Shown here: in pieces, positions 19,417 through 31,184 of the stretch
How the letters are laid out: each line of letters opens with the position of its first letter
How positions within the stretch are numbered: the stretch's first letter is position 1
From: Candidatus Enterococcus wittei
GTDB lineage: Bacteria > Bacillota > Bacilli > Lactobacillales > Enterococcaceae
DNA length: 39,451 bases
Reading direction: 5' to 3'
NCBI RefSeq assembly: GCF_002140175.1
Contig: NZ_NGMO01000001.1
Location: 972,659 to 1,012,109 of the forward strand
Made by a program: the position numbers and the translations under genes
Notes under the pieces: generated by a model
The model's input: only the letters and a program-made list of their open reading frames with translations
Told to the model about the DNA's origin: nothing
The model's database searches: none

Positions 19417-20430
19417 TCACCACCAAATTTTAAATGGTTCATACTCTTTATCACTTAGGAAATGTTTGATCAATTTATAGCATTCTAGGCGCATTAATTT
19501 TCGATACGAAACATTTCTTTTGAGTTCTCTATGCCGGATTGTTTGATTTAACCGTTCATCAAATTGGCGCAAGACTTTTTGTTGCCCAGCCTGCTTTAAG
19601 TAATTTCCTACAGATCCTTTTTCAAAATCTTTCTCAGTAATAATCTTTTTATTGATCAAAGAAAAAATTAAACGGTCGACAATCAATGGTTTAAAAATTT
19701 CAGCGATATCCAAAGACAAAGAAAATCTTCTCTCAGAATTACTATGTAGATAACTAATTGTAGGATTGAGCTGACTAACATAGATTTCTGACAGACATGC
19801 ACTGTAGGTTAACATATTTAAATATGAAATCAACGTATTAACCATATTATCTGGTGGTCGCCGTACTCTCTTTTTAAATTCAACCTCATCATTAAAAATT
19901 GTTTCCCAAGCACTATAATAAAGTTGATGAATGTTCCCTTCCAGCCCCATCAACTCGTCCACTTCGTAAGCACGAGAAATTCGTTTCCTAACCGATTCGA
20001 TATCAGAAATTTGTTTTTCTACCTCTTTTCCTCGCCGACGGTAATATTGCAAATTACGTAAACAATTCGCCGTCGCCCTATCTACAAATTTTCTTGCCAA
20101 GAGTAATCGTTTTTCTTCGTCTATAGAATGAAGCACTTGTTGAACTAACAGTTTACCGGAAATATTCTTCTCTCGAGGATAAAAAGTTCCTGTGTAATAC
20201 CCATAATAATTGAAGAAATGTACTGGAACCTTCATCTCTGAAAGATAATTTAAACATTTCGTATTTGTTGTTACTTCGCCAAACAAATAAATATCTCTTG
20301 TCATTTCAATTTTCAAATCTTTTTTCCGTCCATCAGGTGTTTCCATTCGAACAACATTATCTTTACGGCTCAAAATTCCATTAGAATATAAATAGTAACT
20401 TTCTATTTTGCTCACTCCTAAATAAAGCAA
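19417..20430 (-). CDS. cas1: CRISPR-associated integrase Cas1 (type I-B)
   Basis: A 337-residue integrase that inserts new spacers at the leader end of the array. The metal-binding residues characteristic of Cas1 are visible: a glutamate in LMGLEGNIHQ (about 162), a histidine in TISYLHSN (about 227), and an acidic pair in LSLDIAEIFKP (about 240). The N-terminal beta domain runs to about residue 75, followed by the all-helical catalytic domain. It lies a few bases after cas4 and overlaps or abuts cas2, so cas4-cas1-cas2 form an adaptation module within the operon. Nothing looks broken. Confidence 0.96.
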   Translation of the reverse strand: MLYLGVSKIESYYLYSNGILSRKDNVVRMETPDGRKKDLKIEMTRDIYLFGEVTTNTKCLNYLSEMKVPVHFFNYYGYYTGTFYPREKNISGKLLVQQVLHSIDEEKRLLLARKFVDRATANCLRNLQYYRRRGKEVEKQISDIESVRKRISRAYEVDELMGLEGNIHQLYYSAWETIFNDEVEFKKRVRRPPDNMVNTLISYLNMLTYSACLSEIYVSQLNPTISYLHSNSERRFSLSLDIAEIFKPLIVDRLIFSLINKKIITEKDFEKGSVGNYLKQAGQQKVLRQFDERLNQTIRHRELKRNVSYRKLMRLECYKLIKHFLSDKEYEPFKIWW

Positions 20431-20906
20431 TAGTCACAATAGGCACATTTTGCACATATTTTCTTTTTTTCAGCTTTTGGTGCCTCTTTTTGAATAATGA
20501 TTGATTCGATGAATTGAATGATCTCCTCTAACTCCTCCACTTCTTTCTCATCTAAGGTCACTTCTACTCTTTCTCTGAGTTTTGGATAATCGATATAGCC
20601 CTTTTCTACAAGGACGCCTTTCTTTTGCAAATAATATAAATAGTACCTTAATTGCCAAATGGCGGCTATTTCAATCGCTCGTGATTTCTTGACCTCATGT
20701 AAAACTTTCCATTCCTCAAGAAAATCAATATTGATTGTACCATCCAGCATGATTTGTTTCCGTTTATCTTTGTAACTGCTAGTATCTATTAGTTTACCGA
20801 GTTGAACATTTTCATTTTCTTCTTCATATTGTAATCCCTGAGAAAATAACCACAGTTTTCTTTGACATACAAAATAGTAATTGATCATATTTCCAGTAAT
20901 CCTCAT
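20418..20906 (-). CDS. cas4: CRISPR-associated exonuclease Cas4
   Basis: A 162-residue RecB-like nuclease with an iron-sulfur cluster that trims prespacers and helps select the PAM during adaptation. One cysteine lies near the N terminus (YFVCQRKLWLF) and three in the C-terminal CAKCAYCDYC, the usual four-cysteine cluster. The nuclease core is seen as the aspartate in GTINIDFL, EVKKSR and the QLRYYLYYL helix. A GTG at 20915, directly after the cas3 stop, would add three residues. I prefer the ATG at 20906, because AGGTGA sits five bases upstream. It overlaps the start of cas1 by 13 bases, which implies translational coupling. Confidence 0.93.
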   Translation of the reverse strand: MRITGNMINYYFVCQRKLWLFSQGLQYEEENENVQLGKLIDTSSYKDKRKQIMLDGTINIDFLEEWKVLHEVKKSRAIEIAAIWQLRYYLYYLQKKGVLVEKGYIDYPKLRERVEVTLDEKEVEELEEIIQFIESIIIQKEAPKAEKKKICAKCAYCDYCFI

Positions 20907-20915
20907 GTTAATCAC

Positions 20916-23192
20916 CTAGAAAAAGTTGTTCTCTTCTTCACCTTTCAAAACTTGAAATCCTATCTTTTTATTATATTCTCCTTGAACGAAAAAGACATGA
21001 TCAAAACGACCTAACTGTTCATAGCGAACCTGATTTTGTTTTTGACATTTATTAAACAACCATTCAGGGATGGCCATCATATAATTCTCCAATCTTGTTT
21101 TCATTTCCAGCTTTTTCATTTTTGGATTCTGATAACCAAGATTAATTAATTCTTTATAGGTAAGAGGAATGAGTTCCAAAAGTTGATCGATTTCTTCTGA
21201 ATAGTCTTTATAGATACCTTCCGGAATAACGTTTCGAGTTTGAATATTTCTAAAAAGTTTACGTACTTCTGCAACACTTTTCCCATCATCTTCGATTGCG
21301 GATAACCAGCCTAACATGTTCACTATCTGTTTGTAATAATCAGTATCTTGCATTTGTTTTGTAGTATACGTTTGCTTTATCAAATCCATTTTAACTATTT
21401 CACTATAGATTCCAGATCCTTTTTCCTGTAGAGCATTTTTCGAGAGTTGGAATATTTCCAGATGGACGACTGCTTGTTCACTGCAGCTAATCCCACTCGT
21501 TGTCTGTGTCCCACCGTCAAACACATACACATTGGGAACTTCAAGTGACTCTAATGAGCGTTTTCGATAACAGCGTCCCATTCGTTGAAATAAACCATTG
21601 AGTTCAGATAATTCTGTCATCAATAGGTCAAAATCCATATCTAAAGAAGCTTCTACCACTTGTGTTGCTACCCAGATCCCGTTTTCATTAGATTTCGCAA
21701 ATTCTATTATAGCTTTTTCCTTTTTTTGTCGATCTTTACGAATGAACTGACTATGGATCAAATAAATGGGTACATCACCGATTAGATTGGACAATTCCTG
21801 ATAGATTTGTTTTGCTTTTCGTACTGTATTACAAATTACTAATAACTTTCTAGAATGATAGAGTTTGATGATTGTCTCTGCAGATATTCCCTCGTTCAAA
21901 ATTTTTAAGTGATGTCTTTCCAACAATTGATGATCCAAGAATGGTTGATCATTCATTGTCCACTTTAATCCTTTTTTTTCGAATAAATCTAATAAATAAG
22001 GTGGAAATGTTGCAGACATCACAAGGAATTTCCCACCGAACTCCTGAATTTCTTTCAAACCTTTAATCAAATAAGCTAACAAGTCTGGTGAATACATCTG
22101 GATTTCATCAATTACCACTTTTGCATAAGAAAAGGTTGCTAATTTTTGTTCGAAACCAGCATAATGGTAAACAAAATCGAATGTTTGATCTAAAGTCGTA
22201 ATGGTTAATGGCAATGACCATCCACGAATTTCAGTTAGGTAGTTTTCTAATTGATCCAACTCTAGTTCATCGTTCTTTTCTTGTTCTGCTAGTAAGACAG
22301 CCAAACTATCAGAATGTAAAATCCCTACCTGCTTTTTATACTGATCCTCATCGGCTATCCCTTCACGGATTCGCTGGTAAATCGCATTGATCGCTGTACG
22401 TAATGGCAATGTGAAAAAGCCTTTATTATCGCCGATCCATAATAATCCTGCTTCTGTTTTTCCAAGACCAGTCTGCCCAATGATTATTAAATTATCCTCT
22501 TGATGGGCTTGAACATATTGTTGCATCTCGTTCCACTCAGGCAACAGATCTGAAGGTTTTTTTCGCCAAGTTTCTCGTACTTTAGGAAGATTGTTATTCA
22601 AGAAATTCGCTGGATATTCTACCTCATAATCTCCACTCGCAGCGTAATCGATTCGATTCAATAAGCCCTTTAGCTTCACATAATCTTCAAAATACCCCTC
22701 GTTGCTACTAGGTTTGTGTAAAAATCGATAAAATTTTGCAGATGGTCGTTTTATGATGGTAGGTTTCACGATATCAATATCCTTAAATCGAAAAGCTTCT
22801 GCCGGATGTTCTAAAAGTGTTACTTCATGTTCATATTGACTGACTTCAATCTGGGTAAAATTTCGTTCATGATGCAAGGCAATCGCATAGGTGGCTGCTT
22901 TTACTTCATCTAAAGAATACAGTTTTTTTAACTGCTTAATAGGGAAAAAAGCAATACTAAGTAATGCGTGAGGAATTTCTCCTTCCTTTTTCATCACACC
23001 TTCTCGTATTTTCTCCTGAAATAAATGATTCATCTTACCAAGATCATGATGTTTACATACAAGATAAAGGAGTTCCCAATTCACAGGGATTTTGGGATAG
23101 CAAGCTTCTAACTCTTCATATTTTTTTAGTAACTGTTTTGTATGCTGAATAATTGTTTCTCCTGATGATTTTGCCCAAAATGGATCGTTCAT
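20916..23192 (-). CDS. cas3: CRISPR-associated nuclease-helicase Cas3
   Basis: A 758-residue effector that is recruited by target-bound Cascade and unwinds and degrades DNA. The HD nuclease domain is N-terminal (CKHHDLGKMNHLF near residue 49, ALHHERNF near 107). The SF2 helicase follows: Walker A GQTGLGKTEAG near 238, DEIQ box VIDEIQMYSP near 362, MSATFPP near 393, and motifs V-VI in VVEASLDMDFD and LFQRMGRCYR near 520-550. All catalytic motifs appear intact. The start has an AGGAGGGG site. Unusually, bases 22340-22374, encoding RIREGIADEDQY (residues about 273-284), are identical to a spacer in the adjacent array. Confidence 0.96.
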   Translation of the reverse strand: MNDPFWAKSSGETIIQHTKQLLKKYEELEACYPKIPVNWELLYLVCKHHDLGKMNHLFQEKIREGVMKKEGEIPHALLSIAFFPIKQLKKLYSLDEVKAATYAIALHHERNFTQIEVSQYEHEVTLLEHPAEAFRFKDIDIVKPTIIKRPSAKFYRFLHKPSSNEGYFEDYVKLKGLLNRIDYAASGDYEVEYPANFLNNNLPKVRETWRKKPSDLLPEWNEMQQYVQAHQEDNLIIIGQTGLGKTEAGLLWIGDNKGFFTLPLRTAINAIYQRIREGIADEDQYKKQVGILHSDSLAVLLAEQEKNDELELDQLENYLTEIRGWSLPLTITTLDQTFDFVYHYAGFEQKLATFSYAKVVIDEIQMYSPDLLAYLIKGLKEIQEFGGKFLVMSATFPPYLLDLFEKKGLKWTMNDQPFLDHQLLERHHLKILNEGISAETIIKLYHSRKLLVICNTVRKAKQIYQELSNLIGDVPIYLIHSQFIRKDRQKKEKAIIEFAKSNENGIWVATQVVEASLDMDFDLLMTELSELNGLFQRMGRCYRKRSLESLEVPNVYVFDGGTQTTSGISCSEQAVVHLEIFQLSKNALQEKGSGIYSEIVKMDLIKQTYTTKQMQDTDYYKQIVNMLGWLSAIEDDGKSVAEVRKLFRNIQTRNVIPEGIYKDYSEEIDQLLELIPLTYKELINLGYQNPKMKKLEMKTRLENYMMAIPEWLFNKCQKQNQVRYEQLGRFDHVFFVQGEYNKKIGFQVLKGEEENNFF
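22340..22374 (+). other. Protospacer inside cas3 matching the resident array
   Basis: These 35 bases equal the reverse complement of the spacer at 18482-18516, with no mismatch. As a crRNA read from the minus strand, the spacer has the sequence of this plus strand and would pair with the cas3 coding strand and mRNA. The three bases 5' of the protospacer on the plus strand are TAT. On the opposite strand the protospacer is preceded by CCA, the same as the CCW PAM known for the Clostridioides difficile I-B system. The PAM of this system is not known. Confidence 0.95.
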
Positions 23193-23201
23193 GTTCCCCT
23201 C

Positions 23202-24820
<1,619 letters not shown>

Positions 24821-24828
<8 letters not shown>

Positions 24829-26500
24829 TATTATTTCCTCCTTCATTCTTATGTGCTTCTCCAATCATTCCAGTGACAAAGCAATAGCCGATTGTTTTGA
24901 ACCATTCATCATCCAAAAAAATTTCTGTGAAATATTTTGGGATTTGCTTATTCAAATACATATAGCTATTCAGTAACAGATCCATGAATGTATCTTTGTT
25001 ATTCGCCTTTAATGCATTCAGTAATTTCAGCCCAATTGAATTTGCTTTATTTTCATTCGCATATTCTTTTTTAAAAAAGTAACCATCTTGACGAATTCTA
25101 TCTAATTTTTCTTTTTCCAATTTTTTCATTTGAAACAGCTCCTTTAAAAAGTTTTGATTAATCTCAATCATTTTCATCAACTGATACGTATTGGTATACA
25201 CTTGACCACCCGAGATTTTTACTCGCAAGACTTGGTGAATCAATGAAAATAAATTGGTGTTGTTCATCAGACGATTAAGGATCTCCTTGTAGATACTTTG
25301 GTATTCTCCATTTATAATAAACCCTGCCTTGAATAAATCTAACAGTTGTTCTTTTGATGCATCTATCGTCTTTAAAATATGTTTTGGTAAAATATTGAAA
25401 TAATAATGATCATTCTCATAGCGAATGACTTGAATATCATTTAACTCTCGGTGACTTTGTTGATTCATCTCGTCTTGTAATGTTCGAATCAATGCACCAT
25501 AAGTATCTGTTGTCTTCACTTCTGTTTTATTTAGGTTTAAAATATTTAACCGAATTCCTGTATTAACATTGATCAGTGATTGAACAGTATGATTATCATT
25601 CACAAATAAGCCTTGACGATAGACATACGTAAAGCCAGCTGGTACACAAGTATACAATAAGCGACAAATTGGACACATAAATAAATCATTGGTAAATCCC
25701 CATGCATTACTTTGCTTGCGATTCACATCATAGCCAACTTGGTTTATAAAGCTATAAGAGATATTTCCTTTTTTTATGGGACGACTACAATTTGTACAAC
25801 TTAACTTATCTTTCTTATGATTTTCTGCTAAGTAGGACATCACAGGTTCTACAAAGTAGTCATGATACTTTACATAAAAATCACCTTTGCTTTCTTGACT
25901 ATTTAAAAAGGACACATTATTGTACCCATTATTAATAACGGAGTATATTTGGATTTTCGCTGCTAAATACCGCTGGACATCTTTCCGATGATAATACGTT
26001 AAGATCTCAGTTAATACTTGATAGCTATTTTTTACCTGCTCAATTATTTTTACTTTATTCTGATCAAACATCCCTTTTTTTAAATTATCAACCTTTGCTT
26101 GTTTTATCAGTGAAACCATATCTACTGGTGAATCAATCAATGGATAAACTGCCTGATAGCTATTACTATTGCCATAGCGTGTTAAATCTGCAAGATATTT
26201 ATGTAATTTCTCATACGCTTTGAGATCAAAATGAACAAAATTTTCTTGTTGATGGCGTTTCATGTCTTCTTCATACGCTAAAATTTTAGTCAATGAAGAT
26301 AATTTTTTATATTGTTTCACAAAGTAAGCAAAGTATTCTTCTTCAAAATTTTGTAATTCTTTTACTGCTATTTCAATGCTTTGATCTTTGATTGTCATCT
26401 TATCTTCACCAAGAATGTTAACCAATCCGCAGACCGCTACATTTTCCATCCAAGAATTTAAGCGGAATTGTAAAACAGCATCATTCAATAAACTATCCAT
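24821..26500 (-). CDS. cas8b: Cas8b1/Cst1 large subunit of type I-B Cascade
   Basis: A 559-residue large subunit expected to recognise the PAM and help recruit Cas3. It has two cysteine pairs typical of Cst1-type Cas8: SCTNCSRPI near residue 233 and CPICRLLYTC near 273, probably a zinc-binding site. The rest is mainly helical. The start ATG overlaps the cas6 stop (ATGGATAG), and its end overlaps the cas7 start. This protein is the basis for the subtype call I-B with Cas8b1 (formerly the Tneap subtype). Divergence of Cas8 means the PAM cannot be predicted from sequence. Confidence 0.88.
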
Positions 26501-27257
26501 TCATTTCACCGCCTTGCTTTGGTTGATTTAAATACCCAAAATACAATCCGGTTTTCGATCCTAGTCCAACATCACGGATAATATTCAAGAGATAAGGTTC
26601 TCCTGATACTTTGATTGTTCCAATAGCTCCTTGATAAAATTTTTCATATGCTTTCGTTACTGTTTTTTTCATATTCAACGGTTGAATGTTCAAGTTTTTT
26701 ATATCATAGCTTATCCCAGTTCCCAGTTCTGGAACCAAACGATTCACCAAGTTTTGTTTCAAAACAGTTTCATACTTTTCATCAGAAAAACTCAAAAACC
26801 AATCTTTTCTTGTTTCGCGATTATGATCCCTTGCCAAAATTGGCGATACTGCTTGAAAAATCACATGGCGTTCTGTAATTGTATGTTGATAAATCATGGA
26901 TATTGATTTCACACTTATCTTTATATCAGTTATCAAAGGAAACGTTTTCATTTCCTTCAAAAAAATAAACGCATTGTACACAGCCATCGCTAAGTTTGCT
27001 TTAGGGGTAGAGAATAAATAGGTGATCTCAGGGGATCTAAGCCGGATAATTTCTTTTTCAAATTTTGCGCCTTTAAAAAATATTCCTTGAGAAAATAATT
27101 TTACTTTGTTTTGTTCATATAGTTCTTCGTAAACTTCGGGTGCTGCATTTTCTAACCCACGTTTTAAGAGGGATAAAAAAATGGACTGGTACTTTATTGG
27201 TAATGTTACTTCTTCAGACATTGAACAAATTTCCAACTCAACTTTGAAACGCATCAT
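26493..27257 (-). CDS. cas6: Cas6 pre-crRNA endoribonuclease
   Basis: A 254-residue RAMP nuclease that cuts the pre-crRNA within each repeat to leave the 8-nt handle (here expected to be ATGTAAAT-like). The C-terminal glycine-rich loop is clear: DVGLGSKTGLYFGYL near residues 227-241. The catalytic histidine is not fixed in the family; YQHTITERHVIF near 120-132 offers candidates. First gene of the cas operon, with AGGT/GGAGGT upstream of the ATG. Its upstream region carries a crRNA-like element on the opposite strand. Confidence 0.93.
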   Translation of the reverse strand: MMRFKVELEICSMSEEVTLPIKYQSIFLSLLKRGLENAAPEVYEELYEQNKVKLFSQGIFFKGAKFEKEIIRLRSPEITYLFSTPKANLAMAVYNAFIFLKEMKTFPLITDIKISVKSISMIYQHTITERHVIFQAVSPILARDHNRETRKDWFLSFSDEKYETVLKQNLVNRLVPELGTGISYDIKNLNIQPLNMKKTVTKAYEKFYQGAIGTIKVSGEPYLLNIIRDVGLGSKTGLYFGYLNQPKQGGEMNG

Positions 27258-27410
27258 TTTACCTCCAATTTTAGATTCTTATTCCTAATCTTCCTTTTCA
27301 AATAGATGGTATATCAATACCCTTGTTATGTACCTCACTAGGTATAGATTAATTGTAACATAGATAGTTTTTACCTGTATATTTTTTATATAAGAACATC
27401 TCTTATCTAA

Positions 27411-27440
27411 TTTATACTATTTAACAATAGTCCATCACAA
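27411..27440 (-). promoter_or_regulatory. Probable cas operon promoter
   Basis: On the minus strand TTGTGA (27440-27435) and TATAAA (27416-27411) are spaced by 18 bases. Transcription would start near 27404, leaving a 5' untranslated region of about 147 bases before cas6. No better promoter-like pair is seen closer to the gene, but the region is AT-rich. Confidence 0.5.
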
Positions 27441-27631
27441 TATTGTAGCATTGATTAATAACGAGAGATTTTTTATTTATGATTATTTCACCTGTCTATA
27501 TCCTATTAGTAAATCATAATTGCCAACAATAGCTGGGTTTTACCCACCATAGCTCCTTTATCTCAAAAGATGAGAAAAGCAGTTTTACGACTATTTATTA
27601 TTCATTCACAAACTCCATTTTTATCAACTGC

Positions 27632-27648
27632 TTATTTTTAGATCTAAC
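27632..27648 (-). repeat. Isolated half CRISPR repeat
   Basis: Eleven consecutive bases (TATTTTTAGAT, plus strand, 27633-27643) match the 5' half of the array repeat, with partial agreement on the side facing the repeat start. The handle-encoding half is missing. It has the same strand orientation as the array, opposite to the crRNA-like unit next to it. Confidence 0.5.
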
Positions 27649-27670
27649 TTGATCAATATGGAATCTTATT

Positions 27671-27698
27671 TTACTGGATCGAGAAAAAATGGTACGAT
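27671..27698 (+). promoter_or_regulatory. Promoter-like sequence of the crRNA-like RNA
   Basis: TTACTG (27671-27676), 16 bases, then TACGAT (27693-27698) with an extended -10 element (TGG before it). The predicted start near 27705 falls at the first base of the degenerate repeat at 27706. Confidence 0.5.
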
Positions 27699-27705
27699 TA
27701 ATCTA

Positions 27706-27780
27706 TCCTTCAATTTAAAAAAATGGAATGTAAATAATAAAATTTATTTTTAATGTCGAATGAATCTAAAATATTGGAGA
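27706..27780 (+). ncRNA. crRNA-like RNA (degenerate repeat, spacer-like segment, half repeat)
   Basis: Read on the plus strand, 27706-27735 aligns to the full 30-bp array repeat in its transcribed orientation: the last 12 bases (TGGAATGTAAAT) are identical, and AAAA in the middle also fits. About 22 bases of unrelated, very AT-rich sequence follow (27736-27757). Then 27763-27778 matches the 5' part of the repeat (AATCTAAAA, then ATTGGA). The order repeat-spacer-half repeat in one orientation, next to the cas operon but outside the array, is that of CreA (CreTA toxin-antitoxin) and CreR (cas autorepression) RNAs in type I systems. The 12-base handle match would let Cas6 cut and Cascade load it. 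I could not identify a convincing target for the spacer-like segment in this window. A relic of an old mini-array is the alternative. Confidence 0.6.
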
Positions 27781-27842
27781 ATTGAAGTGCTAAACTAGAA
27801 TTTACATATCCTTCTCAAAAAATAAATAAGGACTAGACAATA

Positions 27843-27906
27843 AGAAATAAGGCACCTCCTTCGAAATTAATTTCTCAACTTTCGAAGGGGTTGCCTTATT
27901 TTTTGA
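27843..27906 (+). terminator. Strong terminator downstream of the crRNA-like RNA
   Basis: A long stem pairs AATAAGGCA...CCTTCGAAA with TTTCGAAGG...TGCCTTATT around a 13-base loop and is followed by six T on the plus strand. It would end the crRNA-like transcript. On the other strand it may also stop read-through from the flippase-like gene into the cas promoter. Confidence 0.8.
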
Positions 27907-28141
27907 AGCCAATCCTATAACATCTCGCTCGTTATCTCTATAAGAGTCCAATAATACAGCCTTTAACTCTGGCAGATTGGATTTTTTTCAGATAAATTAT
28001 TGTCTCAATCAAGCGACAACAAGAATACCTTTTAAAATAAACTGATTACTTTTCCAGGTCAATGAATAGATGATCGTTGTACTCTAGAAGCTCCAACTAT
28101 TATTCTTGCTCTGTTCCCTCATTTGTCTTTTTGTTCTCCCA

Positions 28142-29784
<1,643 letters not shown>

Positions 29785-29794
29785 GTAGGGCTCC

Positions 29795-30067
29795 TTAATG
29801 GAAGAAATAAATCAATATCAGACTGATGATGATTCCTGCGAAAAAACCAATCGTAAATTTCTTTTTTCTTGTTTTATGATGAAAGACCTTACGTGAAAGC
29901 CAACCTCCTAAGCCACCACCTAATAGACTAACAAAAATCAAATTGTTTTCTGGTACACGCCAACCGCCTTTTTTTGCCTGATATTTATCATACCCCATCA
30001 AACAAAACAAATAAACATTCACAAGGAAGAGATAAAACCAGATAGGTTGCTGTAACCATGAACTCAT
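29795..30067 (-). CDS. DUF1294 family small membrane protein
   Basis: A 90-residue protein with membrane helices at about 10-28 and 70-88. The family signature is clear: FCLMGYDKYQAKKGGWRVPE, then a glycine-rich GGGLGGWLSRKVFHHKTRK. Function is unknown. The start ATG overlaps the stop of the lipid kinase gene (ATGA), and the next gene follows 10 bases after its stop, so the three are co-transcribed and probably translationally coupled. Confidence 0.88.
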   Translation of the reverse strand: MSSWLQQPIWFYLFLVNVYLFCLMGYDKYQAKKGGWRVPENNLIFVSLLGGGLGGWLSRKVFHHKTRKKKFTIGFFAGIIISLILIYFFH

Positions 30068-30987
30068 TTATTTTCCTCCTGTTTTTCACCGCTACCTTCA
30101 GGAACATACATTGCTAATCCTTTATGAATTACTTTTAATTCGATTGGCAGGTCATCGGTAGTATCACCATCTGTACGAGTACCTACTTTCTTTTCTCTTG
30201 CTTGGATATTCATTTGGCTTGCCGTAAGATAATTGATACCGGGTACGGAATAGATTTTTCCTTTGATGATCCGTGGTAAATAAAAAGCAAAGCGGAAAAT
30301 ATCCAATGAAGGAACAATCGTTACATGGAACTTGCCATCATCCGGTGTAGCAGAATCATCAAAGCCGGTAAATCCCCCCACAGAATTTGACATGGTAATT
30401 GTAAGTAACTGTGTTTTCCCTTGCCAATGTTCTTTTTCCGTTTTGATATCTATATGATATTTTTTCTTTTTTAAAAGCAAATGAATAAACCGTTTGATAA
30501 AGATCCAAGAACCATAGCGTTGTTTTTCTTTTTGACTGATCCAAACCGCTGTATCTGCTAGAATACCGATAGTCAATGTTGAGATGATGACTTTATCATT
30601 TACTTTCCCATAATCGATTTTACGAACATGTTCCGCTAAAATGTTTGCAGCAGCTTCTTCTTTTTCCATTGGGATCTCTAATACTTTCGCCAGATTATTG
30701 ACGGTTCCACCTGGTAGTAACCCAATATGATACTGATCCAGTTCCTCCTGAAAAGCTTGAACAATATGATGGATCGTTCCGTCTCCTCCAATGATCACTA
30801 AAGTATCTACTTCATGTTCGTGAGCCTTTTTGACTAATGTTTCATCTTTGATGGAAGGTCCTGTTTCCGTCAAATAAACCGATAATTCTGGTCTTTGTTC
30901 TTGAGCATATGATTGGAACCACTTTGCAAGTTTTTCTCCTTCATCATTTCCTGAACTTTTGTTGTAAAAAACAAGTAATTTTTCCAT
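30064..30987 (-). CDS. Diacylglycerol kinase-family lipid kinase (YegS/BmrU-like)
   Basis: A 307-residue soluble lipid kinase of the DAGK catalytic family. The nucleotide-binding motif VIIGGDGTIHHIV is near residues 73-85, followed by GLLPGGTVNNLA near 105, and the substrate-side motif GFDDSATPDDGKFHV in the C-terminal beta domain. It probably phosphorylates diacylglycerol or a related lipid at the membrane surface. It is the first gene of a lipid-related operon with DUF1294 and a flippase-like protein, which supports a role in membrane lipid turnover. Which lipid is used cannot be told. A conventional AGG-rich ribosome binding site precedes the start. Confidence 0.9.
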   Translation of the reverse strand: MEKLLVFYNKSSGNDEGEKLAKWFQSYAQEQRPELSVYLTETGPSIKDETLVKKAHEHEVDTLVIIGGDGTIHHIVQAFQEELDQYHIGLLPGGTVNNLAKVLEIPMEKEEAAANILAEHVRKIDYGKVNDKVIISTLTIGILADTAVWISQKEKQRYGSWIFIKRFIHLLLKKKKYHIDIKTEKEHWQGKTQLLTITMSNSVGGFTGFDDSATPDDGKFHVTIVPSLDIFRFAFYLPRIIKGKIYSVPGINYLTASQMNIQAREKKVGTRTDGDTTDDLPIELKVIHKGLAMYVPEGSGEKQEENK

Positions 30988-31012
30988 ATGATCCTTACCT
31001 CCAACTTTCCTA

Positions 31013-31055
31013 CAAAAACAAGGGGGATAGATAGAGTAGTACTCATCTTCCCCGC
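31013..31055 (-). terminator. Terminator after the trmK-nif3-pepT operon
   Basis: On the minus strand GGGGAAGATGAGTA pairs imperfectly with TACTCTATCTATCCCC, followed by TTGTTTTTG. It lies about 130 bases after the pepT stop and directly before the lipid kinase gene. Confidence 0.65.
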
Positions 31056-31184
31056 TTATTTAGTCTCTTGATTTCTCGTATTTCCACAATAGGATGCATG
31101 TATAGTCTCCAAAATTTGAATCTAAAATGAAATAGCATTCGTTTTTCATTCTATTATTTATGCATCATACGTGTACCACTTCTT

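Larger units (their letters stand above)
27258..28141. other. Gene-free region upstream of cas6
   Basis: About 880 bases without a supported protein gene. It holds the cas promoter, a crRNA-like unit with promoter and terminator on the plus strand, and a half-repeat in the array orientation at 27632-27648. A 14-codon minus-strand mini-frame (27506-27550, MVGKTQLLLAIMIY) has AAAGGAG two bases before its ATG. Bases 27425-27811 are also present at 29169-29555, as an assembly artefact. Confidence 0.6.

Noticed and set aside
27411-27485. Possible target of the crRNA-like spacer segment near the cas promoter (AATAAAA or ATAAA matches)
   Set aside because: Matches of only 5-7 bases in very AT-rich DNA, without a known PAM, are expected by chance. 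I left the target unassigned.
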